The translations under genes were made by a program, and so were the position numbers. DNA of 36,247 nucleotides, taken from NCBI GenBank assembly GCA_016935115.1, contig JAFGRN010000023.1, positions 1 to 36,247 of the forward strand, in the 5' to 3' direction. The notes beneath the pieces are model-generated. The model was not told the DNA's origin. It searched no databases and saw nothing but the letters and a program-made list of their open reading frames with translations. This stretch comes from Candidatus Omnitrophota bacterium (GTDB lineage Bacteria; Omnitrophota; Gorgyraeia; 2-01-FULL-45-10). Every line of letters begins with the position of its first letter. Positions within the stretch are counted from its first letter, which is position 1. This document shows, piece by piece, positions 17,409 through 25,666 of this stretch.

Positions 17409-17437
17409 ATTATATATAACGGGCTCCGTCATGTCAA
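17409..17437 (-). promoter_or_regulatory. consensus sigma-70 promoter for the ilvE-mcsA-...-metG operon
   Basis: On the minus strand TTGACA (17432-17437) and TATAAT (17409-17414) are both perfect and are separated by exactly 17 nt. The expected start of transcription is near 17402, leaving a leader of about 22 nt before ilvE. I saw no CtsR heptad repeat and no HrcA/CIRCE inverted repeat in this region, so the classical heat-shock controls of clpC are not visible. Confidence 0.9.
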
Positions 17438-17456
17438 TCGAATATAGAATTTTTAC

Positions 17457-17485
17457 TTGAAGAATGTGCCAAGATGAAATATAAT
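17457..17485 (+). promoter_or_regulatory. sigma-70 promoter for the SurA/PpiD-like gene
   Basis: TTGAAG (17457-17462), a 17-nt spacer and TATAAT (17480-17485) point right. AAGGAG lies 7 nt before the ATG at 17506. The -35 box is only 19 bp from the -35 box of the opposite promoter, so the two promoters are back to back. Confidence 0.85.
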
Positions 17486-17505
17486 CGTGCAAAAGGAGCT
17501 ATAAA

Positions 17506-18231
17506 ATGCTTGATATATTGAGGGGTAAAAACGTAAAGAAGCTGGTGCTGATCGGTATACTCATACTTATACTTCCCGCTTTTGTGCTATGGGGCACAGG
17601 CAATCTCGGCGGCTCTAAAACCAAGGGCCCGTCCTCCGTAGGCCTGATAGACGGTAAAAAGGTCGGATTCGATGATTTTGCGGACAGTCTAAGGGCCGCC
17701 AGATGCCAGATAATCATGGGTTATTATGACCAGCCCAAGCTTCTCGATTCGCTCCTGAATTCGAAAGAATTTCTGGGTAAATTCGCGTGGGACAGGCTGC
17801 TTATGGCAAATGAAGCGAAAAAAGCGGGGATCAGGATAACGGATGGAGATGTAGTCAGGTACATCCGCAACCATCCTATGTTCATGAGAAACGGTTCTTT
17901 CGATGAAAGGTTTTATATCTACGTTCTCAGGAATAATATGGGCCTCGAGCCAAGGGCCTTCGAAGAGATCGCCAGGCAGAATATCGCGATCCAGCAGTTG
18001 AATGATAGCCTGACCGTCTCCATCGCGGTGAACGATGAAGAAGTGACCAAAGCTTATAAAACGGCTAACGAGAAGTTCGACCAGAAGAAGTTTGAGGAGG
18101 AAAGGGGCGACTTCGCCAAGAAGACACTCGAAGCCAAGAAAGCCGGGCATCTCGAAAATTGGCTGCGCTCCCTCGAAAAGGCCAACAAGGCCAATATAGA
18201 TTTCAAGGATTATGAGAAGTACTACAGGTAG
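17506..18231 (+). CDS. membrane-anchored SurA/PpiD N-terminal-like chaperone without PPIase domain
   Basis: The only plus-strand gene. A hydrophobic helix (residues 11-30, ending PAFVLWG) resembles the PpiD anchor. It is followed by a SurA_N-like helical region with GLIDGKKVGFDDF and an ITDGDVVRYIRNHPMFM...GSFDERFYIYVLRNN pattern, then a lysine-rich helical C-terminus. The parvulin PPIase domain that SurA and PpiD carry is missing (241 residues against more than 400). I infer a periplasm-facing chaperone for envelope proteins, fitting the neighbouring Mla module. Start and ribosome-binding site are clear. The stop lies 3 nt from the convergent amrS stop, with no visible terminator between. 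Confidence 0.8.
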   Translation: MLDILRGKNVKKLVLIGILILILPAFVLWGTGNLGGSKTKGPSSVGLIDGKKVGFDDFADSLRAARCQIIMGYYDQPKLLDSLLNSKEFLGKFAWDRLLMANEAKKAGIRITDGDVVRYIRNHPMFMRNGSFDERFYIYVLRNNMGLEPRAFEEIARQNIAIQQLNDSLTVSIAVNDEEVTKAYKTANEKFDQKKFEEERGDFAKKTLEAKKAGHLENWLRSLEKANKANIDFKDYEKYYR

Positions 18232-18234
18232 GCG

Positions 18235-19086
18235 CTACACGTTCCCCAGATAGACATATTTGAGTTTCCTGCGGGCGATCTCCGCCGCGCGCTCCATGGT
18301 CTCCATCGGAGTGGGCGGCAGTTTTATCTTATAGCAGGGAAAATATCTCGACAGGTGCAGAGGCGTATCAGGGCCCATATTATCGCGGATCCAATCCGCT
18401 TCTTTTTCCATCTCTCCGGCGGAATCGTTCAGCGTGGGTATTATGAGAGTGGTCAATTCTATATGGCAGCGCCCGCGCGCGCGTTTTAAAGTCTCCAGGA
18501 CCGGTTCGAGAGCCCCCCTACATACCTTTCTGTAAAATTTGCCATTGAATGCTTTCAGGTCCACATTCATCGCGTCTATATACGGCAGGATCCCGTCCAG
18601 CGGAGCGCTATTGACATAACCATTCGTTACCAGCACGTTCTCCAGGCCGTTTTCTTTCGCGAGCTTCGCGGTTTCGAGGACAAATTCATACCAGATAAAA
18701 GGCTCATTGTAGGTATACGCTATGCCGAAAGAGACTTGCTTCCGTGCATCAGCCACTATCTCCGCTGATGTGACTTCTCTCGTAGGGGCATTGCAGTCCT
18801 GTGAGATCTGCCAGTTCTGGCAGAAGTCGCAGTGAAAATTACAGCCTTTTGTCCCTATTGATAATATGAATTCTCCGGGATGATAATGATAGAGGGGTTT
18901 CTTCTCTATGGGATCGAGATTTAATGATGTAATTCTGCCGTAGATCTCGGAATACAGGACTCCTTCTTTGTTAAGCCGGACACCGCAGGCGCCGCGCTTA
19001 CCTGACGGTATCACGCATTCTGTCGGACAGAGACGGCAATGGACACGGCCCGAATCGAGCTTATCATAGAAGAGCGCTTCCTTCAT
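18235..19086 (-). CDS. amrS: AmmeMemoRadiSam-system radical SAM protein (AmrS), short C-terminus
   Basis: The radical SAM cluster motif CNFHCDFC (Cys82, 86, 89) follows an N-terminal cysteine-rich segment (Cys17, 20, 24, 34) and LYHYHPGEFILSIGTKGCNF, all typical of AmrS and pyruvate-formate-lyase-activase-like proteins. The substrate is not settled. The protein ends at KYVYLGNV after 283 residues. From memory most relatives continue with a short cysteine-containing tail after this point, so the C-terminus seems trimmed where the convergent gene ends. The partner genes amrA and amrB are not in the window. AGGAGG 7 nt upstream supports the ATG. Confidence 0.85.
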   Translation of the reverse strand: MKEALFYDKLDSGRVHCRLCPTECVIPSGKRGACGVRLNKEGVLYSEIYGRITSLNLDPIEKKPLYHYHPGEFILSIGTKGCNFHCDFCQNWQISQDCNAPTREVTSAEIVADARKQVSFGIAYTYNEPFIWYEFVLETAKLAKENGLENVLVTNGYVNSAPLDGILPYIDAMNVDLKAFNGKFYRKVCRGALEPVLETLKRARGRCHIELTTLIIPTLNDSAGEMEKEADWIRDNMGPDTPLHLSRYFPCYKIKLPPTPMETMERAAEIARRKLKYVYLGNV

Positions 19087-19097
19087 GCCTCCCCCTC

Positions 19098-19547
19098 CTA
19101 TTTCAGGAACCGCTTCAGCTCCTTCATAAATTGGCCCACGTCCCTGAACTGCCTGTATACTGACGCAAACCGGACATACGCTATCTCATCAAGTTCATGG
19201 AGCTTGTGCATGACGAGCTCTCCGATCTCCCTCGAGGCAACTTCGCGGTCATGCCGGCGCCCGATATACTTCTCGATGTCGTCTACCAGCTTCTCTATGC
19301 GTTTCATGCTAACAGGCCGCTTCTCGCAGGCGACGAGTATACCCTTTATAAGTTTTTCACGCTCAAAACCTTCACGGCGGCCGTCCTTCTTTATGACCAT
19401 AAGAGGCACGCGCTCGACATATTCATAAGTCGTGAAGCGTTTCTTGCATCTCATGCATTCGCGGCGGCGGCGCACGCTCGAGCCGTTCTTCGCTACTCGC
19501 GATTCGATAACACTGTCATTCCTGTTTCCGCAATACGGGCAGCGCAT
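19098..19547 (-). CDS. nrdR: transcriptional regulator NrdR
   Basis: NrdR represses ribonucleotide reductase genes in response to ATP/dATP. A zinc ribbon (Cys3, 6, 31, 34; MRCPYCG...CMRCKKRF) is followed by an ATP-cone domain (PLMVIKKDGRREGFEREKLIKGI). At 149 residues it is standard. It lies 2 nt after the dCMP deaminase gene; glyA-nrdR neighbourhoods are common in bacteria. No nrd genes and no obvious NrdR box are in the window. Confidence 0.96.
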   Translation of the reverse strand: MRCPYCGNRNDSVIESRVAKNGSSVRRRRECMRCKKRFTTYEYVERVPLMVIKKDGRREGFEREKLIKGILVACEKRPVSMKRIEKLVDDIEKYIGRRHDREVASREIGELVMHKLHELDEIAYVRFASVYRQFRDVGQFMKELKRFLK

Positions 19548-19549
19548 TA

Positions 19550-20023
19550 TTATTTGGCCAATCTGACCCTGACGCCGGCTTCGCGCAGCAGGTCCTTCGA
19601 CATCTTATCCGGGTAATCGCCGCGTATTACAACTTCTTTTATGCCGGCATTGATTATCATCTTGGCGCAAATGATGCACGGCTGGATCGTGGAATAGATC
19701 GTGGCGTCTTTCACGCTTGTCCCGTGAAGCGCCGCCTGTAAAAAAGCGTTCTGCTCGGCGTGCAGCCCCCTGCAGAGCTCATGGCGTTCACCGGAAGGGA
19801 CCTTCAGCTTCTCGCGAATACAGCCGATTTCTGAACAATGGCGTATCTTAGACGGCACTCCATTGTAACCGGTGGCAAGTATCCTCTTGTCCCTGACCAG
19901 TACCGCGCCAACGCTGCGCCTTAAACAGCTCGAACGCCGCGATACAAGATCCGCGATACCCATGAAATATTCGTCCCATGCGGGCCTCTCCGGCGGGCGT
20001 TTTAATTTACGGGTTTTATTCAT
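19550..20023 (-). CDS. comEB: deoxycytidylate (dCMP) deaminase
   Basis: This zinc enzyme deaminates dCMP to dUMP, feeding thymidylate synthesis and so Tmk. The zinc and catalytic residues are in HAEQN (His88, Glu90) and PCIICAK (Cys116, Cys119). GYNGVPSKI and a second cysteine/histidine cluster ([11 protein letters not shown]) are typical of dCMP deaminases. Its ATG overlaps the glyA stop by 4 nt. Length is 157 residues. A tRNA or cytidine deaminase is unlikely given the extra cluster. Confidence 0.93.
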   Translation of the reverse strand: MNKTRKLKRPPERPAWDEYFMGIADLVSRRSSCLRRSVGAVLVRDKRILATGYNGVPSKIRHCSEIGCIREKLKVPSGERHELCRGLHAEQNAFLQAALHGTSVKDATIYSTIQPCIICAKMIINAGIKEVVIRGDYPDKMSKDLLREAGVRVRLAK

Positions 20024-21279
20024 CTGTCGATCCTCTTTATCAGGTCCTTATACAGGGGAAATCTGCCTACCAATCCATGCACCTCTTTGCGGACGCCCTC
20101 TATCACCTTCTCATCGGCCGGGCTCGAGAGGATTTTATCCATACAATGCGCTATCACTTTCATCTGGGCCTCTTTCATCCCTCGCGTAGTTACCGCCGGC
20201 GTGCCCACGCGTATGCCGCTGGCGACGAACGGCGACTTCTTGTCGTAAGGTATCAGATTTTTATTCACGGTTATGTTGGCCCTGTCGAGCGCTGTCGCCG
20301 CGTCTTTGCCGGTAATATTTTTGCTCGTAAGGTCGAGGAGGAAGAGGTGTGTATCCGTCCCGCCCGTTACCACCCTGTATCCGAGTTTTGCCATCTCCGT
20401 GGAGAGCGCATTTGAATTCTTCAGGATCTGCCGCTGATAAACCTTAAACTCCGGCTGGAGGGCTTCTTTAAAACATACCGCCTTGGCCGCTATGACATGC
20501 ATGAGCGGCCCTCCCTGTAGCCCGGGAAATACCTCTGAATCGATCTTCTTCGCGAATTCCTTCCTGCACATGACAAATCCGCCCCTGGGCCCGCGCATCG
20601 TCTTATGCGTCGTCGAAGTGACAAACTCGGCATAGTTAACGGGGCTCTCATGAAGCCCGGCCGCGATGAGGCCGGCTATGTGGGCGATATCGACGAAGAA
20701 AAATGCCCCCACGGAATCCGCGATCTGCCTGAATCTCTTGAAATCGATAGTCCTCGGGTAAGCGGAGGCGCCCGCAAGTATCATCTTGGGCCTGTGCTCT
20801 TTGGCTTTCGCGGCTATCTCGTCATAGTCGAGCATTTCGGTCTTGCGATTGACGCCGTAAGGCACCATCTTAAAGAGTTTGCCCGAGAAGTTATGAGGAT
20901 GCCCGTGGGATAGATGGCCTCCACAGGCAAGGTCCATAGCCAGGACCGTATCGCCGGGCTTCAGCATGGCGAAATATATCACCATATTGGCCTGCGTGCC
21001 CGAATGCGGCTGGACATTGACATGTTCGGCGCCGAATAATCTCTTCGCGCGCTCTATCGCGAGCTCCTCGACGACATCGGCATTATGGCATCCATTGTAC
21101 CATCTGGCATGCGGATAGCCTTCAGCGTACTTGTTGGTCAATGCCGAACCCTGGGCCTCGAGCACATCCTCGCTTACGAAGTTCTCGCTCGCTATCAGCT
21201 CCAGGTTCTCATTTTCGCGCTTGGTCTCGTCCAGGATCGCCCTGTATACTTCGGGGTCCCTCTTCTTTAATCCGTCCAT
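20020..21279 (-). CDS. glyA: serine hydroxymethyltransferase
   Basis: GlyA interconverts serine and glycine with transfer of a one-carbon unit to tetrahydrofolate, which the purine and thymidylate pathways nearby consume. The PLP lysine is Lys226 in [26 protein letters not shown] and [13 protein letters not shown] are family signatures. Length (419 residues) is normal. It starts 1 nt after the rpiB stop, with AAAGGA upstream. The rpiB-glyA adjacency parallels ywlF-(ywlG)-glyA of Bacillus. Confidence 0.97.
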   Translation of the reverse strand: MDGLKKRDPEVYRAILDETKRENENLELIASENFVSEDVLEAQGSALTNKYAEGYPHARWYNGCHNADVVEELAIERAKRLFGAEHVNVQPHSGTQANMVIYFAMLKPGDTVLAMDLACGGHLSHGHPHNFSGKLFKMVPYGVNRKTEMLDYDEIAAKAKEHRPKMILAGASAYPRTIDFKRFRQIADSVGAFFFVDIAHIAGLIAAGLHESPVNYAEFVTSTTHKTMRGPRGGFVMCRKEFAKKIDSEVFPGLQGGPLMHVIAAKAVCFKEALQPEFKVYQRQILKNSNALSTEMAKLGYRVVTGGTDTHLFLLDLTSKNITGKDAATALDRANITVNKNLIPYDKKSPFVASGIRVGTPAVTTRGMKEAQMKVIAHCMDKILSSPADEKVIEGVRKEVHGLVGRFPLYKDLIKRIDR

Positions 21280-21280
21280 A

Positions 21281-21733
21281 TCAACGTCCTTTTATTTTTG
21301 ATTCAATATCTTTTATCTGTTTCACGCGCCTGGCGTGACGCTCGCCCGCGTGATCTGTGGCGATCCATGTCCTTAATATCTCTTTTGCCTTTTTACCTTC
21401 CGTATACGAAGCCGCCAGGACCAGCACGTTCGTATCATTATGCTCTCTGGCCGATTTCGCCATCTCAACATCATAGCAGGCAGCGGCCCTTACGCCGTGA
21501 ACCTTATTCGCGATGATAACCATGCCAACGCCGGTCTTGCAGATCAGCACTCCGCGCTCAGCTTTCCCCTCGCTTACCGTCCTGGCCACTTCGAAACCTA
21601 TTAGCGGATAGTCGCACGACTCTTTCGAATGGGTACCGAGATCCGCCACTTCGTACCCTTCCTCTTCCATAAACCGTACCAGCGCGGCTTTCAATTCATA
21701 TCCGCCGTGATCACTGCCTATCGCGATCTTCAC
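21281..21733 (-). CDS. rpiB: ribose-5-phosphate isomerase B
   Basis: RpiB interconverts ribose 5-phosphate and ribulose 5-phosphate, making the precursor of PRPP for purine synthesis. [10 protein letters not shown] is the N-terminal signature and Cys65 in LICKTGVGM is the catalytic base position (Lys where many have Gly or Ser next to it). [19 protein letters not shown] is conserved. It uses a GTG start with a good GGGAG site 6 nt upstream. Length is 150 residues. Confidence 0.95.
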   Translation of the reverse strand: MKIAIGSDHGGYELKAALVRFMEEEGYEVADLGTHSKESCDYPLIGFEVARTVSEGKAERGVLICKTGVGMVIIANKVHGVRAAACYDVEMAKSAREHNDTNVLVLAASYTEGKKAKEILRTWIATDHAGERHARRVKQIKDIESKIKGR

Positions 21734-21772
21734 TTTAAACTCCCTCTTTCTTTAGTTTGACGACGCCCAATA

Positions 21773-22234
21773 TTACAGTTTTTTTACAAACCTCTCTATC
21801 TCGCGCTTTATCTCATCTTTTATAGCCCTGTAAGTTTCTATGGAACCGCCGATCGGGTCCCTGATGCCCTGAGCCGCAGAACCACCCTCATCGGTGTTTT
21901 CGTATTTTTTAAGAACGTGCGTTTTGGCGACGGCCGGAAAGATTCTCAACACTTCATCTTTATGAGATTCTTCCATTGTAAGGATAAGACCCGCTTTTTT
22001 TATCATATCGGCCGTGAGGCTTCTGGACCTGTGGCCCGAGACATCGATACCCTCTTCTTTCATAACCATTATCGTACCGTCCGTCGGAGATAATCCGTCC
22101 AAAGTGCTCGTCCCGGCGGAGCTTATACTTATGTTCTCTTTGCCAAGCTCACGAAGGCGCTTCCGCATCAGGCCTTCAGCCATAACCGAACGGCACGAAT
22201 TCCCAGTACAGACGAACAATACTGAATTTATCAT
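21773..22234 (-). CDS. ywlE: low-molecular-weight protein phosphatase, likely protein-arginine phosphatase (YwlE-like)
   Basis: LMW-PTP fold enzyme of 153 residues. The P-loop is CTGNSCRS, with nucleophile Cys9 and Arg15; the general acid is Asp126 in RDPIGGS. In Bacillus YwlE a Thr in this loop (CTGNTCRS) selects phosphoarginine, where ordinary tyrosine phosphatases carry Ile. Here it is Ser13, small and polar, closer to YwlE. Position supports this: tsaC-ywlE-rpiB-glyA matches Bacillus ywlC..ywlE-ywlF..glyA. It would reverse McsB marks, with mcsAB about 6 kb away. A tyrosine phosphatase role cannot be excluded. The ATG overlaps the tsaC stop (ATGA). Confidence 0.85.
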   Translation of the reverse strand: MINSVLFVCTGNSCRSVMAEGLMRKRLRELGKENISISSAGTSTLDGLSPTDGTIMVMKEEGIDVSGHRSRSLTADMIKKAGLILTMEESHKDEVLRIFPAVAKTHVLKKYENTDEGGSAAQGIRDPIGGSIETYRAIKDEIKREIERFVKKL

Positions 22235-22854
22235 CTCCGCCTGACCTCTTTCAATATCTTGCCGGCGGCGACCGCCGCTTCCCTAAGGATCACCGGAGGG
22301 TCCGAGCTTATATCCACGACGGTTGACTCCTTGCCGACCGCGGAGGGCCCGGCATCGAGCAGCATATCTATCCTGCCGTCCAGGTATTTCAGCACCTGGG
22401 ACGCGCGCGTCGCAGGTGCCCTGCCGCTTAAGTTGGCGCTCGGCGCGCCCACCGGGACTCCGGCCGCTTTTATAAGTTCCAGCGCCACCCTGTTGGCGGG
22501 CATCCTGAATCCGACCTTGCCGCCGCGCCTCGATGCCAATATTATGGTAAGAGGCCCGGGCCAGAACCTGCCAATAAGACGGTCTGCTCTCTTTGTAATG
22601 CGGCAACCCATTTTATTTATGCTTTCCTTATCGGCAATATGCACGGTAAGGGGCTTTCCGCGGATGCGTTTCTTGATGCCGTAAAGCCTCTCGACCGCCC
22701 TTTTGTCCGACAGGTTGACCGCAAGGCCGTATACGGTTTCCGTCGGGAAAGCTACTATTCCGCCTGACCTGACCGCCGTTGCCGCGTAGGAGATAATATC
22801 TTCATCCGGATCTTCGGGATCGACGCGGATCACAAGTGTCTTCGATACGGACAT
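22231..22854 (-). CDS. tsaC: threonylcarbamoyl-AMP synthase (TsaC/Sua5 family)
   Basis: This YrdC-fold enzyme makes threonylcarbamoyl-AMP for the t6A37 tRNA modification. Signatures are AFPTETVYGLAVN, KKRIRGKPLTVHI, WPGPLTIIL, RMPANRVALELI and GAPSANLSGRAPAT, with KESTVVDI near the end. At 207 residues it is the short TsaC form without the Sua5 C-terminal domain. It overlaps the purE stop by one base (TAATG) and the next gene by 4 nt. Confidence 0.95.
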   Translation of the reverse strand: MSVSKTLVIRVDPEDPDEDIISYAATAVRSGGIVAFPTETVYGLAVNLSDKRAVERLYGIKKRIRGKPLTVHIADKESINKMGCRITKRADRLIGRFWPGPLTIILASRRGGKVGFRMPANRVALELIKAAGVPVGAPSANLSGRAPATRASQVLKYLDGRIDMLLDAGPSAVGKESTVVDISSDPPVILREAAVAAGKILKEVRRR

Positions 22855-23351
22855 TACCGCCCCAGGTTCCGGTTCTTTTTACGGACGCCATCGGCCAGCG
22901 ACTTCTTGAGCGCTCCGAGCGCCTTTTCTATCCTCCTGTCGCCCAGGCTCAATATCTGTAAAGCAAGTATGGCGGCATTACGAGCTCCGGATTTACCGAT
23001 GCTGACGGTGGCAACCGGCACTCCCGCCGGCATCTGGACAGTCGAAAATAATGAATCTATACCCTTCAGTTCGGCCGTCTCCATCGGCACTCCTATTACC
23101 GGCAACGTGGTAAGGCTGGCCACTACACCCGCAAGATGCGCCGCGCCGCCTGCCCCGGCAATGATCACCCTGATACCGTTTCTTCGCGCGGATGCGGCAA
23201 ATCTCGCGGTATCCTCGGGAGAGCGGTGCGCCGATAGTATTCTGACCTCGTAAGGGACCTTATTCTCGTCTAAAACTTTCGTTGCCTGCTCCATAACCGG
23301 AAGGTCTGAATCACTGCCCATTATTATCGCGATAACCGGTTTTCTAGCCAT
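22854..23351 (-). CDS. purE: N5-CAIR mutase / AIR carboxylase PurE
   Basis: PurE handles the carboxylation step of purine synthesis. GSDSDLPVM (from residue 12), SAHRSP (40-45), GAGGAAHLAG and ATVSIGKSGARNAAILA are the conserved blocks. Length is 165 residues. No purK is nearby, so whether it is the class I mutase (needing PurK) or a class II carboxylase cannot be decided here. It follows purD by 11 nt. Confidence 0.95.
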   Translation of the reverse strand: MARKPVIAIIMGSDSDLPVMEQATKVLDENKVPYEVRILSAHRSPEDTARFAASARRNGIRVIIAGAGGAAHLAGVVASLTTLPVIGVPMETAELKGIDSLFSTVQMPAGVPVATVSIGKSGARNAAILALQILSLGDRRIEKALGALKKSLADGVRKKNRNLGR

Positions 23352-23362
23352 ATCGATCTCCC

Positions 23363-24652
23363 CTATCCCTTGATTGCCCTGTAAGCAATGTCCGTACGAT
23401 AGTGCATTTTATCAAAATTTATCAACCTTACCGCTTCGTAACAATTGTTGATCGCGGCCCTGTAATCGCCTCCGAGCGCCGTCACATTCAGGACGCGGCC
23501 GCCGCTGGTAACGAAGAGCCCCTGCGCGTCGACGTCGCGGCGCCCTGACCTGGTCCCGGCATGAAAGACGACCACATCCCTCATCCCGGAAGCGCGGTCC
23601 AGGCCGTTTATCTCCATGCCTTTTATGAAATTACCCGGATACCCGCCGGAGGCCACTACCACCGAAACGCACGGCCTTGGATCCCATTCGAGCGAATATC
23701 CTCCGAGAGCGCCGTCACAGGAGCGCTCCATCAGCTCAACCAGGTCAGACTTCATCCTGGGCAATATGGCCTGAGTCTCCGGATCGCCGAACCTGACATT
23801 GAATTCGAGGACATAAGGGCCTTTATCTGTCATCATAATACCTGCGTAGAGGGCTCCTGTATAAGGCTTCCCTTCGGCCGACATCCCTCTTATCACGGGA
23901 TCTATTACCCTCTCCATTATATCCCTGGCAACCGCTACCGTAACCACCGGCCCCGGCGAGTAGGCTCCCATGCCGCCTGTATTCGGCCCCTTATCGCCGT
24001 CGAAAGCCCTCTTATGGTCCTGGCTGGAAGCCAGAGGGACGACATTCTTGCCGTCCGAAACCACTATTATGGACGCCTCTTCTCCGTTAAGGCAGTCCTC
24101 TATTATAACCTTATCGCCCGAATTCCCGAAGGATCTGTCGATCATTATAGCCTGGAGCGCCGCGACCGCTTCGTCCATCGACTTACAGACCATAACGCCC
24201 TTGCCCGCCGCGAGCCCGTCGGCTTTTATGACGACCGGCACCCCTCTCGACTCCAGATACTTAAGCGCTTCCGAATGTTTATCGAAGATCTTAAAGTCTG
24301 CCGTCGGCACTCCGAGCCTCTTCATCAGCTCTTTGGAAAATGCTTTGCTGCCTTCGAGGCGCGCGCATTCTTTTGTCGGCCCGAATATCCTAAGCCCCTT
24401 ATCCCGGAAGAGATCGGCTATACCGGCTACGAGCGGCGCCTCCGGCCCCACAACCGTAAGGTCTATCTTCTTCGTCCTGGCGAATTCCAAAAGGCCGTCA
24501 ATATCGTCTGCCTTGATATTAACCGGCTCGGCTATCCTGGCCATGCCGTCGCTGCCTGGCGCTGCATACAGCTTCCCGCATTTGGGACTCTGCGCTATCT
24601 TCCACGCAAGCGCGTGTTCGCGGCCGCCCGATCCTATAAGTAATATACGCAC
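23363..24652 (-). CDS. purD: phosphoribosylamine-glycine ligase
   Basis: PurD joins phosphoribosylamine and glycine, using glycine that GlyA can supply. IGSGGREHALAWKIAQS opens the N domain; the ATP-grasp core has VIKADGLAAGKGVMVC and GPNTGGMGAYSPGP; EFNVRFGDPETQ is the family signature. Length (429 residues) is normal. The start is GTG with AGGGA just upstream. Encoded 18 nt after purM. Confidence 0.97.
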   Translation of the reverse strand: MRILLIGSGGREHALAWKIAQSPKCGKLYAAPGSDGMARIAEPVNIKADDIDGLLEFARTKKIDLTVVGPEAPLVAGIADLFRDKGLRIFGPTKECARLEGSKAFSKELMKRLGVPTADFKIFDKHSEALKYLESRGVPVVIKADGLAAGKGVMVCKSMDEAVAALQAIMIDRSFGNSGDKVIIEDCLNGEEASIIVVSDGKNVVPLASSQDHKRAFDGDKGPNTGGMGAYSPGPVVTVAVARDIMERVIDPVIRGMSAEGKPYTGALYAGIMMTDKGPYVLEFNVRFGDPETQAILPRMKSDLVELMERSCDGALGGYSLEWDPRPCVSVVVASGGYPGNFIKGMEINGLDRASGMRDVVVFHAGTRSGRRDVDAQGLFVTSGGRVLNVTALGGDYRAAINNCYEAVRLINFDKMHYRTDIAYRAIKG

Positions 24653-24670
24653 ATTATCCCTTTAAACGTT

Positions 24671-25666
24671 TCAACGGACGATGACCTCTCCGCGGCCCTT
24701 CACGACACGCCCTATCACATGCGACCTCAGCCCCGTCGAGCGGAGAGTATCCCGGGCCTTATCGACCGACTTGCGATCCAGAGTTAACACCATGCCTATG
24801 CCCATATTGAGCGTACGGTACATCTCCCTGTCATCTATATCGCCGCGTTTTTTAATAAGCTCAAATATCTGCGGCGCTTTCCATGAATCTTTTTCTATCT
24901 CTATCGCCATTCCCTTCGGGATTATCCTGGGGATCTTGTCGTAAAACGCCCCTCCGGTAATATTGGCGATGCCTTTTATACTTACTTTCTTCTTAAGCGC
25001 CAGGATATGCCTTGCATAGAGGCGGGTCGGTTTTAACAGCTCTCTCGAATGCAGCCTGAGCTCCTTTTCGCTGAATACTTTCCGCACCAGGGAATATCCG
25101 TTCGAATGGAGGCCGCTCGATTCGAGGCCCAGCACGACGTCGCCGGCCTTTGTCCCGCTTCCGTCGATCACATCCCTCCTGTCGACTATGCCGACTCCGA
25201 ATCCCGCGAGATCGTATTCGCCGCGGGCATACATCCCCGGCATCTCGGCGGTCTCTCCCCCGACAAGCGCAAAGCCAGCCTCCCTGCACGCGGCCGATAT
25301 GCCTTTTACGACATCTTTCAGGACGCCGGCGCGGATCTTTCCCGTAGCTATATAATCCAGGAAAAATAACCCCTCGGCGCCGGAACAGAGGATGTCATTG
25401 GCGCTCATCGCGACAAGGTCGATCCCGACAGTATCGTGTTTATCCGCAAGGAAAGCTATCTTCAGTTTCGTTCCGACACCGTCGGTAGAAGAGACGAGCA
25501 GGGGATCGGCGAATTTCCTGAAATCCGGACGGAAGAGCGCGCCGAAACTGCCGACATCGCTTATCACGCCTCCGGTCTTCGTGGCGGCGGCGAACCGCCT
25601 GTAATGGCCCACCAGCAGATTCGCCTTATCGATATTCACGCCGGCGGATTTGTAGGTTATTTTCAT
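24671..25666 (-). CDS. purM: phosphoribosylformylglycinamidine cyclo-ligase
   Basis: PurM makes AIR from FGAM. Conserved blocks are [54 protein letters not shown] and [18 protein letters not shown]. Length is 331 residues. The ATG overlaps the purC stop by 4 nt. purL, purQ, purF and purN are not in the window, so the pathway is only partly encoded here. Confidence 0.97.
   Translation of the reverse strand: MKITYKSAGVNIDKANLLVGHYRRFAAATKTGGVISDVGSFGALFRPDFRKFADPLLVSSTDGVGTKLKIAFLADKHDTVGIDLVAMSANDILCSGAEGLFFLDYIATGKIRAGVLKDVVKGISAACREAGFALVGGETAEMPGMYARGEYDLAGFGVGIVDRRDVIDGSGTKAGDVVLGLESSGLHSNGYSLVRKVFSEKELRLHSRELLKPTRLYARHILALKKKVSIKGIANITGGAFYDKIPRIIPKGMAIEIEKDSWKAPQIFELIKKRGDIDDREMYRTLNMGIGMVLTLDRKSVDKARDTLRSTGLRSHVIGRVVKGRGEVIVR

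Noticed and set aside
17380-17505. CtsR operator or CIRCE element in the ilvE/SurA-like intergenic region
   Set aside because: Neither the GGTCAAA-type heptad repeat nor TTAGCACTC-N9-GAGTGCTAA could be found on either strand.
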